Assembly: GCA_900318885.1 (NCBI GenBank)
Contig: ONMN01000006.1
Coordinates: forward strand, 62,001 to 126,000
DNA from: an uncultured Prevotellaceae bacterium
GTDB lineage: Bacteria; Bacteroidota; Bacteroidia; Bacteroidales; Bacteroidaceae
DNA: 64,000 bases
Reading direction: 5' to 3'
A program made the position numbers and the translations under genes. Within the stretch, counting starts at the first letter, position 1, and every line of letters begins with the position of its first letter. This document shows, piece after piece, positions 21,881-30,138 of the stretch. Below the pieces are notes generated by a model. That model was not told where the DNA came from, made no database searches, and saw only the letters and a list, made by a program, of their open reading frames with translations.

Positions 21881-23337
21881 AGTGGCTGATAAGATTTGTA
21901 CGTAGTTCGCTATCCAGAAGGTTGGGCTTCTGGGTGGTTGTTCTCGTAGCGGCCATCTTTACTGCCGCCTTCACCCTGATGTTCGCCGAGACGCGTGATG
22001 TGGTGCGTGAGGAGGCTTGGGACAAAGCCACGAAGACTATCGAGGGTGCCGTGCTCCACATCGACAATACCCTGCACCGCACCGAGGTAGCCGCCAACAA
22101 CATGCTGGTGGTCATCGAGAGTCATCTTGACAATCCCGACCTCATGTTCGACCTGAGCCGTCAGGTATTGGAGAGCAATCCGGAACTGACAGGTTGCAGC
22201 ATCTCGTTCGAACCCTATTTCTTCAAGGAGAAAGGTCGCTATTTCTCGGCCTATTCCTACAACAACGGTGATTCTATCCAGACCGAACAGGAAGGAACGG
22301 ACAACTATCAGTACCATTGTATGGACTGGTATCTGATACCCAAATTGCTCAACAAACCCTACTGGATAGAACCGTTCTTCGAGGACGCTGAAGAGGGCAT
22401 CATCGTTAGGGATATCTTCACCAGCTATAGCCAGCCCATCCACGACGCACAGGGGAAAGTCGTGGGAACCTTCTCTGTCGATATTCGCCTCGACTGGTTC
22501 TCGTCTACCGTCAGCGAGGCCAAGCCCTATCCTCATTCCTACAGCATTCTGCTGGGTAAGGGCGGTACCTATCTGGTGCATCCGGACAGTACCAAGCTGT
22601 TCTACGAAACCATTTTCACCCGTTCGATGGAGCGCCACGACTCTGTTACCACCAGCATCGGTGAGGCGATGATAGCAGGTGAGACAGGTTACCGTATCGT
22701 GGACATCGACGGTGTGCCCAACTACGTGTTCTACAAGCCCTTTAAGAATACAGGATGGAGCGTGGCCACCATCTGTCCTGAGAGCGACATCTTCGACTCC
22801 TACTATAGATTGCTGCGTGTTGCACGTATCATTGCGGTTGTGGGATTGGTGCTGCTGCTCGTTTTCTGTCTGTTCATCGTGAGACACACGTTGAAACCAC
22901 TGAAACGGCTGGCAGACTTCACCGAACTGAACGCTGATGGACAGTTCACCGATGAAGTTCCCGACAGCACACGACCTGACGAGATAGGAAAGCTCCAGCG
23001 CAGATTCCGGAGACTACAGCAGGCACTCCGGCAATACATCGGAGAATTGCGACAGCAAACTCTCCAGATGGAGGGGCAGAACCGCGAACTGGCAGCTGCC
23101 TACGAACACGTGAAAGAAGAGGAACGCGTAAAGACCCACCTGCTCCATCAGATGCCGGAAAAAGTGGAGGGTCCCGTGCAGGGCATCCTGACGCATGCCT
23201 ATGCCATTTGCGACAATCACGACGCGTTAAGCGAGGAAGAATTCAATCGTATGGTTGACGACATGTTAAAGAATACGAATCAGGTGACTGCCCTGCTCGA
23301 CAAACTGTTGAAGGAAGCACAGGGCAGCGAAGAGTGA
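21877..23337 (+). CDS. Cache-domain membrane sensor with degenerate, ATPase-less kinase core
   Basis: This 486-residue protein has two membrane helices (about 15-36 and 305-330) bracketing a periplasmic double-Cache sensor (with FSAYSYNNGDSI and MDWYLIPKLL), then a HAMP domain and a coiled coil. The C-terminal 70 residues align by eye with the dimerisation/phosphoacceptor region of the next gene. H424 in LLHQMPEK sits where H395 (MFHQIRTP) of the neighbour sits, but the ATPase domain is absent and the protein ends there. The start overlaps the binding-protein stop, so translation is coupled. It is probably a regulatory partner of the downstream kinase. The stop codon lies in a 7-bp tandem repeat. 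Confidence 0.82.
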   Translation: MKWLIRFVRSSLSRRLGFWVVVLVAAIFTAAFTLMFAETRDVVREEAWDKATKTIEGAVLHIDNTLHRTEVAANNMLVVIESHLDNPDLMFDLSRQVLESNPELTGCSISFEPYFFKEKGRYFSAYSYNNGDSIQTEQEGTDNYQYHCMDWYLIPKLLNKPYWIEPFFEDAEEGIIVRDIFTSYSQPIHDAQGKVVGTFSVDIRLDWFSSTVSEAKPYPHSYSILLGKGGTYLVHPDSTKLFYETIFTRSMERHDSVTTSIGEAMIAGETGYRIVDIDGVPNYVFYKPFKNTGWSVATICPESDIFDSYYRLLRVARIIAVVGLVLLLVFCLFIVRHTLKPLKRLADFTELNADGQFTDEVPDSTRPDEIGKLQRRFRRLQQALRQYIGELRQQTLQMEGQNRELAAAYEHVKEEERVKTHLLHQMPEKVEGPVQGILTHAYAICDNHDALSEEEFNRMVDDMLKNTNQVTALLDKLLKEAQGSEE

Positions 23338-23368
23338 ATTGTGAATTATAAATTGTGAATTGTGAACA
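23334..23368 (+). repeat. 7-bp tandem repeat (5 units) spanning stop of one sensor gene and start of the next
   Basis: Units are gtgaatt, gtgaatt, ataaatt, gtgaatt, gtgaaca. The TGA stop of the upstream gene lies in unit 1 and the GTG start of the downstream gene is the beginning of unit 5. Confidence 0.75.
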
Positions 23369-25194
23369 CATTTGTCAATTATATCCGTAAGTCGGTGTCC
23401 GTACGCCTCAGCATCAGCATACTGGCATTCGTGGTGGTCATCTTCGCTGTGACCATTGGATTCCTCATGTACCGTTCGAAGACCTCTGTGCGTCAGGCCG
23501 CTGTCGATGAGACGGGACAGATGCTCAACAACACGGCTCAGCATCTTATCGGCGTCATGGACGAAGTGGAGGTGGCTACACAAAATACCGACTGGCAGGT
23601 GCTCCGAAACCTCCAGCCTGACTCGCTGTTGGCACTGTCAACGCTCATCCTGCAAATCAATCCCATGCTCAACGGTTGCAGCATTGCTATGGAGCCCGAC
23701 TTCTTCCCCAGCGAGGGACACTACTTCTCGGCCTATTCATTTAATAACGAAGGACATATAGAGTCTGAAAACGAGGGTAACGACGATTATAATTACTTCG
23801 AGATGGACTGGTATCGCGAGCCGCTCAAACAGGGTAAGGCCTGCTGGGTGGACCCCTTTCAGGACTATAGCCCTACCGGTTTCTATTCGCGCGACGTCAT
23901 TGCCAGTTACTGCAAACCGCTGGTTACTGCCGATGGTCGTACCATTGGCGTGATATCCGTCGATCTCTCACAGCGCATGCTCTCGCAGATTCTTAACCGC
24001 GAATGGCGATATCCCGACTCCTACTTCGTTCTCGTGGGTTCCAAGAATACCGTCATTGCTGCCGGCAAGGAAGGTGCCACGATGGACGATCTGGAGCGCA
24101 CCGACTGTCTTGTCATGCAACAGCCGTTGTCTGATTCCGGTTGGCGACTGGCCCTCGTCTGTCCCGAGGAAGACATCTTCAAGCACTACAACAACATGAT
24201 CTATACCATCATCAGCATCATCCTTTTCGGTCTGTTGATCATGCTGGCCTTCTGCTATTTCATCATTCATAAGACTATGGCGCCGGTAGTGACGCTGGCT
24301 TTGCAGACGGAAGATATTGCCGAGGGTCACTTCGACCGGCAGATAGCGCCTAGCACGCGCCTCGACGAGGTGGGCCGACTGCAGAACAGCTTCCATACCA
24401 TGCAGCAGTCCATAGCCAATTACGTGGCGGAACTGGAGGCGACGCGCACCAAGACCGAGCAGAAGAACGAGGAGCTGACCGCTGCCAAGGCGCTGGCAGA
24501 GGAGTCCGACCAAAAGAAGGCGGCATTCATCCGCGATATGTTCCACCAGATACGCACCCCGCTCAATATCATCAGCGGCTTTGCCCAAGTGCTGCGCGAC
24601 GGCCATAGCCTCATGGAGGGAGAGGACTTTGGTATCGTCATCGGCGACATCATTCTCAACGGTCAGAACATCGGCCATATCATCGACAACTGGAAGATGA
24701 CGCTGGAACTGGAACAGACGGGCGAAATGCCGAAGAACGACGTGGTAGACTGTAACGAACTTTGCCAGGAGGTGGCCTATGATATCGTGATACGACAGCC
24801 CGAGACGGTAGAGATGCGCTTGGAATCGACTACAAGCAACCTCATGGTCACCACCAACAGGGAGTATCTGATTCGCATACTGAGCGAACTACTGCATAAC
24901 GCTAACAAATTCACCGACGAGGGATACATCACCATCGGCTGTGGACGTAAAGGCGATGGTAGCGTCTGCTTCTATGTGGCCGACAGCGGCCCCGGCATTC
25001 CCGAGGCCGACCGCGAACGCGTCTTCACGCAGTTTGTCAAGCTCAACAATTTCAACGAAGGTCTGGGCATGGGCCTCTACCTCTGTCGCCAACTGGCCCA
25101 CCGCCTTGGAGGAACCCTCGAAATCGATCCCCTCTACGTCGGTGGCACCCGCATGGTGCTCACACTGCAGGCTAAACGACGCGTCGTTGTATAG
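23362..25194 (+). CDS. Cache-domain sensor histidine kinase
   Basis: This 610-residue kinase is a paralogue of the preceding gene: two membrane helices (about 14-36 and 275-298), a periplasmic Cache sensor (HYFSAYSFNNEG, EMDWYREPL), HAMP and a coiled coil. It then has an intact HisKA box with H395 in MFHQIRTPLN and an HATPase domain with N box LLHNANKFTDEG, G1 ADSGPGIPEADRERVF and G2 EGLGMGLYLCRQLA. No response regulator gene is near, so its partner is encoded elsewhere. The start is taken as GTG at 23362, inside a 7-bp tandem repeat, because the membrane helix begins soon after; no ATG is suitably placed. Confidence 0.9.
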   Translation: MNTFVNYIRKSVSVRLSISILAFVVVIFAVTIGFLMYRSKTSVRQAAVDETGQMLNNTAQHLIGVMDEVEVATQNTDWQVLRNLQPDSLLALSTLILQINPMLNGCSIAMEPDFFPSEGHYFSAYSFNNEGHIESENEGNDDYNYFEMDWYREPLKQGKACWVDPFQDYSPTGFYSRDVIASYCKPLVTADGRTIGVISVDLSQRMLSQILNREWRYPDSYFVLVGSKNTVIAAGKEGATMDDLERTDCLVMQQPLSDSGWRLALVCPEEDIFKHYNNMIYTIISIILFGLLIMLAFCYFIIHKTMAPVVTLALQTEDIAEGHFDRQIAPSTRLDEVGRLQNSFHTMQQSIANYVAELEATRTKTEQKNEELTAAKALAEESDQKKAAFIRDMFHQIRTPLNIISGFAQVLRDGHSLMEGEDFGIVIGDIILNGQNIGHIIDNWKMTLELEQTGEMPKNDVVDCNELCQEVAYDIVIRQPETVEMRLESTTSNLMVTTNREYLIRILSELLHNANKFTDEGYITIGCGRKGDGSVCFYVADSGPGIPEADRERVFTQFVKLNNFNEGLGMGLYLCRQLAHRLGGTLEIDPLYVGGTRMVLTLQAKRRVVV

Positions 25195-25385
25195 CTTGTT
25201 TCGAACCGGATGAAGCCAACCGTCAGTTGATTCATCAGTTCGACCAGATGCACGGCGAAAGTGACGCGAACAGAATAAAATAATTCAAGAAAACGAGTAG
25301 TAACGAAAAGGATTAAGAAACGTTAAAAAATGACAAGGGATGGGTATTTCTTGTTATACATGTGTCATTTTTCGCATAAAAACAC

Positions 25386-25393
25386 TACCTTTG
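25386..25393 (+). promoter_or_regulatory. dut: -7 promoter element upstream of dut
   Basis: TACCTTTG matches TAnnTTTG and lies 34 bp before the dut start. The 233-bp gap since the kinase gene also holds a short open stretch (25194-25283, starting in an overlapping frame) that could be a gene remnant, but nothing recognisable. Confidence 0.6.
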
Positions 25394-25427
25394 CACATTA
25401 TTTAATGTAAGAAACGTTTCTGAGAAG

Positions 25428-25865
25428 ATGATTACAGTGAAGGTTGTGAACCGCGGGCACCACCAGTTGCCTGCATATGCTACACCCCAAAGTGCAGGCA
25501 TGGACCTGCGTGCAAACTTGGAGGAACCGGTGGTGCTGTGCCCCTTGCAGCGCAAGTTGATACCGACGGGTCTGTACATTGCATTGCCCGAGGGCTATGA
25601 GGCTCAGGTGCGTCCCCGCAGTGGACTGGCCCTGAAGCGCGGCATCACGGTGCTGAACACGCCGGGAACGATAGACGCTGACTATCGCGGTGAGATTGGC
25701 GTGGTGCTGGTGAACCTGTCGCAGGAGAACTTTGTGGTCAACGACGGTGAGCGTATTGCCCAGATGGTGATAGCGCGTCACGAACAGGCCGATCTGGTGG
25801 TTGTCAGTGAACTCGACACGACGGAACGTGGCGAGGGCGGATATGGACATACGGGAGTGAAGTAA
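25428..25865 (+). CDS. dut: Deoxyuridine 5'-triphosphate nucleotidohydrolase (dUTPase)
   Basis: This 145-residue protein is the usual length of a trimeric dUTPase. The five motifs are visible: AGMDLRA (motif 1), RPRSGLALK (2), [15 protein letters not shown] (3), GERIAQMV (4) and the C-terminal [11 protein letters not shown] (5, with Tyr and His where Phe and Ser/Thr are common). It hydrolyses dUTP to dUMP, keeping uracil out of DNA and feeding dTMP synthesis. It leads a cluster with a TPR protein, a DUF4292 lipoprotein and EnvC that recurs in Bacteroidales. Its TAA stop is in the first unit of a 7-bp tandem repeat. Confidence 0.97.
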   Translation: MITVKVVNRGHHQLPAYATPQSAGMDLRANLEEPVVLCPLQRKLIPTGLYIALPEGYEAQVRPRSGLALKRGITVLNTPGTIDADYRGEIGVVLVNLSQENFVVNDGERIAQMVIARHEQADLVVVSELDTTERGEGGYGHTGVK

Positions 25866-25895
25866 GAAGTAAAAAGTAAGAGATTAGAAGTGATG
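25861..25895 (+). repeat. 7-bp tandem repeat (5 units) spanning dut stop and TPR gene start
   Basis: Units are agtaaga, agtaaaa, agtaaga, gattaga, agtgatg. The dut TAA is in unit 1 and the next gene's GTG/ATG starts (25890/25893) are in unit 5. Confidence 0.75.
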
Positions 25896-27650
25896 AGGCG
25901 GTTGTTCTTCATATTGTTTTTGATGACAGGGTTGGCTTGTTTTGCACAGGACAGCCAGGAAGACACATCTCTCACCTCTCATCCCTCACCTCTCACCTCT
26001 CAAAAGTACGACGCTTTCTTCCTGGATGCCATTTGCCAGCGGGAGAAGGGCAACAACGATGCTGCTTTCGACCTATTGCGCCATTGTGTGGAACTGGACT
26101 CTACGCGTTCGGAGGCTTACTACTATCTGGCTCCGTACTACCGGGCTATGAAGGACAAGGACCAGCAGTTCTACTGCATCAAGAAGGCCGCAGAACTGGA
26201 GCCCCATAATGCCACCTATCTGGAGACGCTGGGCGAGGCTTATATTGCACAACGCCAGTATGCTGAGGCGGCAGAGGTGTTGGAACAGCTGTATGACGTC
26301 AATCACAACCGTACGGACGTGTTGGGCATGCTGATTCAGCTCTACGAACAGTTGGAGGACTACGACAAGGCCATTCAGATGCTGAACAAGTTGGAGATTG
26401 CCGAGGGCAAGAGCGAGCGCCTGTCGTATGCCAAGAGTCAGCTATATACACGGAAGGGCGACAAGCGGGCTGCCATTCAGGAGATGAAGCAGTTGCAGGA
26501 GCAGTATCCCAACGACCTGAACTATCTCTGCCTGTATGCCAATGCGCTGACGATGAACGACCAGCAGAAACAAGCTGTACGCATCTATGAGGACGTGCTG
26601 CGTCAGGAACCCGACAACCGCAGTGCACTGATGGGACTGATGGCTTACTATTACGACCAGAAAGACTCGGTGAAGACGGAGCAGTACCGCGAGCGCATCC
26701 TGCTGAACAAGAATGCCACGCAGGAAGACCGTGTGGCGTTGTTGCGACAACTGATCGGCGAGAGTGAACAGAACGGTGGCGACTCGACTCGCGTGCTGCA
26801 GTTGTTCCATCGCATCCTGCAGATGCCGCAGAGTGATGCGGATATGGCGCTGTTTTGTGCGACGTATATGAATATGAAGCAGATGCCACGGGACAGCATT
26901 CAGGCCGTCTTGGAGCAGGCATTGGCCATTGCCCCCGACAATGCTGCCGCCCGTCTGCAGCTGGTGAGCTATGCCTGGCAGGCGGAGGACAAGGACCGTG
27001 TGATAGCGCTGTGTCATGATGCACGCCAGTATAATCCCGATGAAATGGCCTTCTACTACTATCAGGGCATTGCCTACTACCAGAAGGATCAGTTGGACGA
27101 TGCGCTGAACGCCTTCCAGAATGGCATCAGCGTCATTACCGACCAGAGCGACCCAGCCATCGTCAGCGACTTCTATGCCGTCATGGGCGATATCCTGCAC
27201 CAGAAGGGTAAGGATCGTGAGGCCTTTGCCGCCTACGACTCCTGTCTCGTGTGGAAGGAGGACAACATCGGATGCCTGAACAACTATGCCTACTACCTCA
27301 GCGAGTTGGGACGGGAACTGAACAAAGCCGAGCAGATGTCGTATCGCACCATCAAGGCTGAACCCAAGAATGCTACCTATCTTGACACATACGCCTGGAT
27401 ACTCTTTATGCAAGAGCGCTATAGCGAGGCGAAGGTGTATATAGACCAGACGCTGCAGTGTGACAGCGACACGTCGGCAGTATTGCTTGAACATGCCGGC
27501 GACATCTACTACCACTGTGGCGACAAGGACCAGGCGCTGGCGTTCTGGCAACAGGCGCTGGACAGAGCCTCGGAGAAGTCGGAGGTGAAAGACGACCGCA
27601 GACAAATACTTATCAGAAAGATAAAACTTAAAAAATATTTGAAAGAATGA
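25893..27650 (+). CDS. Secreted TPR-repeat protein
   Basis: This roughly 585-residue protein has a signal peptide (MRRLFFILFLMTGLACFAQ) and then many TPR units (for example AYYYLAPYYRAMKDKDQQF, YLETLGEAYIAQRQYAEAAEVL, CLNNYAYYLSELGRELNKAEQM). It is predicted to be a periplasmic scaffold. It follows dut and overlaps the DUF4292 lipoprotein start by 4 bp, so the pair is translationally coupled; this neighbourhood is conserved in Bacteroidales and suggests a role in envelope assembly. A 7-bp repeat at 25969-26003 encodes a Ser/Thr/Pro stretch right after the signal peptide. An alternative GTG start lies one codon upstream at 25890. Confidence 0.88.
   Translation: MRRLFFILFLMTGLACFAQDSQEDTSLTSHPSPLTSQKYDAFFLDAICQREKGNNDAAFDLLRHCVELDSTRSEAYYYLAPYYRAMKDKDQQFYCIKKAAELEPHNATYLETLGEAYIAQRQYAEAAEVLEQLYDVNHNRTDVLGMLIQLYEQLEDYDKAIQMLNKLEIAEGKSERLSYAKSQLYTRKGDKRAAIQEMKQLQEQYPNDLNYLCLYANALTMNDQQKQAVRIYEDVLRQEPDNRSALMGLMAYYYDQKDSVKTEQYRERILLNKNATQEDRVALLRQLIGESEQNGGDSTRVLQLFHRILQMPQSDADMALFCATYMNMKQMPRDSIQAVLEQALAIAPDNAAARLQLVSYAWQAEDKDRVIALCHDARQYNPDEMAFYYYQGIAYYQKDQLDDALNAFQNGISVITDQSDPAIVSDFYAVMGDILHQKGKDREAFAAYDSCLVWKEDNIGCLNNYAYYLSELGRELNKAEQMSYRTIKAEPKNATYLDTYAWILFMQERYSEAKVYIDQTLQCDSDTSAVLLEHAGDIYYHCGDKDQALAFWQQALDRASEKSEVKDDRRQILIRKIKLKKYLKE
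25969..26003 (+). repeat. 7-bp tandem repeat (5 units) within the TPR gene
   Basis: Units are ctctcac, ctctcat, ccctcac, ctctcac, ctctcaa. They encode a Ser/Leu/Thr/Pro linker immediately after the signal peptide. The same unit, ctctcac, dominates the intergenic repeat at 54957-55061. Confidence 0.75.
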
Positions 27651-28501
27651 AAACAGTACGCATTTTGAAGATTGCCGCAGTGGCACTTACGTTGATTGCT
27701 GTAACATCGTGTCACACAAATCGTAAGGCTGTCAAGGAGACGCCGACAGAGGTCAAAATCGACACACTGAAGAAGCAGGCCTTCTTGCAGAAAGTAAGTG
27801 ACAACGCCCAGCACGCCCGTTTCATCACGTCGAAGGTGAAATTCAGCGTGGAGGTGGGAGCTCGTCAGATGACGCTCACGGGAAATTTGAAGATGAAGCG
27901 CGATGACGTCATCCGCCTGCAGCTCATGGCCTTCGGCTTCGTGGAGGCCGGACGTTTGGAGTTTACCAAGGAGTATGTGCTCATCATGGACCGCATCAAC
28001 AAGCTTTACATGAAAGTGCCTTATGCACAGATGGACTTCCTGCGCAACAGCCAGATTGACTTCTTTGTGTTGCAGTCGCTGTTCTGGAACGAGCTCTTCC
28101 AGCCCGGCAAGGTGAAAGTCACCGACGAGGCTTTGAAGTCGTACAGTACTGATATGGGTGGCGACGATGCTGTCATTGCAATGGAGAACGGCAAGATGTC
28201 GTATCGTTGGTTGGCAGACAAAGGAAACGCTCAGGTCAAGATGGCCAACATCATGTATAACGACAGGTTCCGCGGCAACTACCAGTTGAATTGGGACTAC
28301 GAGGACTTCCAGTCGGCCAACCGCAAGTTCTTCCCAATGCAGCATAAGATTTCGTTTACCACTCCGGAGAAGGAAGTGAAGTTGGGTATGACGCTCAACT
28401 ACATGGGTGCTGACGAGAACTGGGAGACCCGAACGGAAGTATCAAGCAAATATCGTCAGGTATCCGTTGAGGAAATTCTTCAGCGCTTTATGTCACTCTA
28501 A
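27647..28501 (+). CDS. DUF4292 lipoprotein
   Basis: This 284-residue lipoprotein has a signal ending AVTSC and a DUF4292-type body (LTGNLKMKRDDVIRLQLMAFGFVEAGRLEFTKE, then KLYMKVPYAQMDFL). The fold resembles LolA/LolB lipoprotein carriers in family descriptions, but its function is not established. It overlaps the TPR gene by 4 bp (ATGA) and is followed 9 bp later by envC, a fixed Bacteroidales arrangement that suggests an envelope or peptidoglycan-related role. Confidence 0.85.
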   Translation: MKTVRILKIAAVALTLIAVTSCHTNRKAVKETPTEVKIDTLKKQAFLQKVSDNAQHARFITSKVKFSVEVGARQMTLTGNLKMKRDDVIRLQLMAFGFVEAGRLEFTKEYVLIMDRINKLYMKVPYAQMDFLRNSQIDFFVLQSLFWNELFQPGKVKVTDEALKSYSTDMGGDDAVIAMENGKMSYRWLADKGNAQVKMANIMYNDRFRGNYQLNWDYEDFQSANRKFFPMQHKISFTTPEKEVKLGMTLNYMGADENWETRTEVSSKYRQVSVEEILQRFMSL

Positions 28502-28510
28502 TCCTTCTGG

Positions 28511-30088
28511 ATGAAGCGATTAAGTATCATATTTTTCTTATTGGCCTTCACCCTGGCTCCTTATGCGCAGCAGAAAAAGACTGCCAAGAAGCCAGCGGCG
28601 AAGAAGACCGCTACGACCAGCAAGAAATCCGGAAAATCCAGTAAGTCCAGGAAGTCCACTAAGACGGCCCAGCCTACTGTGAAGTCGCTGCAGAACGAGC
28701 GTCAGCAGATACAGCAGGAAATCAAGAAACAGGAATCGCGTTTGCGTGACAACGAGAAGGATGTCAAGCGCCGGTTGCAGAACTTGATGGTGCTCAACAA
28801 CGAGATCGAAGGTAAACGCCGCACGATAGACACCATCCGTAAGGATATCAGTCATCTGGATGTGGAAATCGAGCTGCTGATGACACAGTTGGAAGAGTTG
28901 CAGGACGAGCTGAACGAGCGCAAGGCGAATTATGTGAAGTCGATGCGGTATATGCACCGTAACCGTTCGGCGCAGAGTCAGCTGATGTTCATTTTCAGTG
29001 CCGACAACCTGATGCAGATGTTCCGCCGCATGCGTTTTATGCGGGAATATGCCAGTTTCCAGCGTGCACAGGGTGAGGAGGTAAAGCAAAAACAGGAGGA
29101 GGTCAACCAGAAGTTCCAGCAGCTGACCAATGCCCAGGAACACAAGCGCGTATTGCTGTCGAAGGACGAGCAGGAGCGCCGTGCACTGGAAGGTAAGCAG
29201 ACCGAACAACAGACGATGGTCAATACGCTGCAGAAGGAACAGAAGACCATCCAGAACATCATTGCCCAGCAGAAGAAGAAGGATGCTGCACTGAACGCTC
29301 AGATTGACCGTCTGATAGCTGAGGAGGTGGCTCGCCAGAAGGCTAAGGCTGCTGCTGAGGCCAAGAAGCGTGCGGAGGCTGAGGCCGCCAAGAAACGTGC
29401 TGCCGAACTGGCGCGAAAGAAAGCCGCTGCTGAGGCTGCCGCCCGCGAGAATGCCCGTCGTATTGCCGAAGCCAAAGCAAGGGAAGAGAAGGCCAAGAAG
29501 GAAGCACAGGCTGCCAAGGATAAGAAAGCACGTGAGGCTGCCGAACAGCGGCTCCGTGAAGCAGAGCAGAAACGTCTGGCAGCAGAGCGTCAGGCGGAGG
29601 CTGAAAACCGCGAACATGCCAAGGCTGTGGCTTCTGCCCGTAAAGAGGCCGACGAGGCCCTGCGTGTACCTACTGAGGATATGCGCATCAGTGGCAGTTT
29701 TGCCAACAACCGTGGTCGTCTGCCCATTCCCATCACTGGTCCCTATCGCATCGTCAGCCATTATGGACAGTATAATGTAGAAGGTCTGAAAGGTGTGACG
29801 CTCGACAACAAGGGTATCAATATCCGTGGTGAGGCTGGTGCCCAAGCGCGTAGCATCTTCGACGGTGAGGTCAGTGCGGTGTTCAGTTTTGGCGGTTCCA
29901 TGGTAGTCATGGTGCGTCACGGCAGTTACATCTCGGTATATTGTAATCTATCCAGCGTCAACGTACACCGTGGACAGAGGGTGAGCACCCGTCAGTCACT
30001 GGGAAGGGTGGGACAAGACAACATCCTGCAGTTCCAGTTGCGTCACGAGACGACGAAACTGAATCCCGAGTCGTGGCTGGGGAGATAA
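28511..30088 (+). CDS. envC: EnvC-like murein hydrolase activator with LytM/M23 domain
   Basis: This 525-residue protein has a signal peptide (to about residue 20), a basic Lys/Ser linker, long coiled coils (about 55-250), and an Ala/Lys/Glu-rich helical region (about 275-385). It ends in a LytM domain (about 410-525) with RGRLPIPITGPYRIVSHYG, GINIRGEAGA and ISVYCNLSSVNVHRGQ. The family's zinc ligands (HxxxD and HxH) look changed: the last box reads YCNLSS rather than YxHLS. This fits an EnvC-type activator of amidases and not an active peptidase. The basic linker overlaps a 9-bp tandem repeat at 28628-28663. Confidence 0.9.
   Translation: MKRLSIIFFLLAFTLAPYAQQKKTAKKPAAKKTATTSKKSGKSSKSRKSTKTAQPTVKSLQNERQQIQQEIKKQESRLRDNEKDVKRRLQNLMVLNNEIEGKRRTIDTIRKDISHLDVEIELLMTQLEELQDELNERKANYVKSMRYMHRNRSAQSQLMFIFSADNLMQMFRRMRFMREYASFQRAQGEEVKQKQEEVNQKFQQLTNAQEHKRVLLSKDEQERRALEGKQTEQQTMVNTLQKEQKTIQNIIAQQKKKDAALNAQIDRLIAEEVARQKAKAAAEAKKRAEAEAAKKRAAELARKKAAAEAAARENARRIAEAKAREEKAKKEAQAAKDKKAREAAEQRLREAEQKRLAAERQAEAENREHAKAVASARKEADEALRVPTEDMRISGSFANNRGRLPIPITGPYRIVSHYGQYNVEGLKGVTLDNKGINIRGEAGAQARSIFDGEVSAVFSFGGSMVVMVRHGSYISVYCNLSSVNVHRGQRVSTRQSLGRVGQDNILQFQLRHETTKLNPESWLGR
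28628..28663 (+). repeat. 9-bp tandem repeat (4 units) inside envC
   Basis: Units are tccggaaaa, tccagtaag, tccaggaag, tccactaag, read as Ser-X-Lys triplets in the basic linker after the signal peptide. Confidence 0.5.
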
Positions 30089-30096
30089 GATTTCTT

Positions 30097-30136
30097 CGAA
30101 ATCCCGAAATCCCGAAATTCCGAAATCCCGAAATAA
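30097..30136. repeat. 8-bp tandem repeat (5 units) between convergent envC and argE
   Basis: Units are cgaaatcc, cgaaatcc, cgaaattc, cgaaatcc, cgaaataa. It fills nearly the whole 50-bp gap between the two stop codons. No classical terminator is seen here. Confidence 0.75.
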
Positions 30137-30138
30137 CG

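Noticed and set aside
25194..25283. Short open stretch after the histidine kinase as a separate gene
   Set aside because: Thirty codons with no start codon at the right place and no recognisable family; at most a remnant.
28538..29920. Long minus-strand frame (460 codons) opposite envC
   Set aside because: Leu-rich shadow of the Lys/Ala/Glu-rich EnvC coding strand; no independent support.
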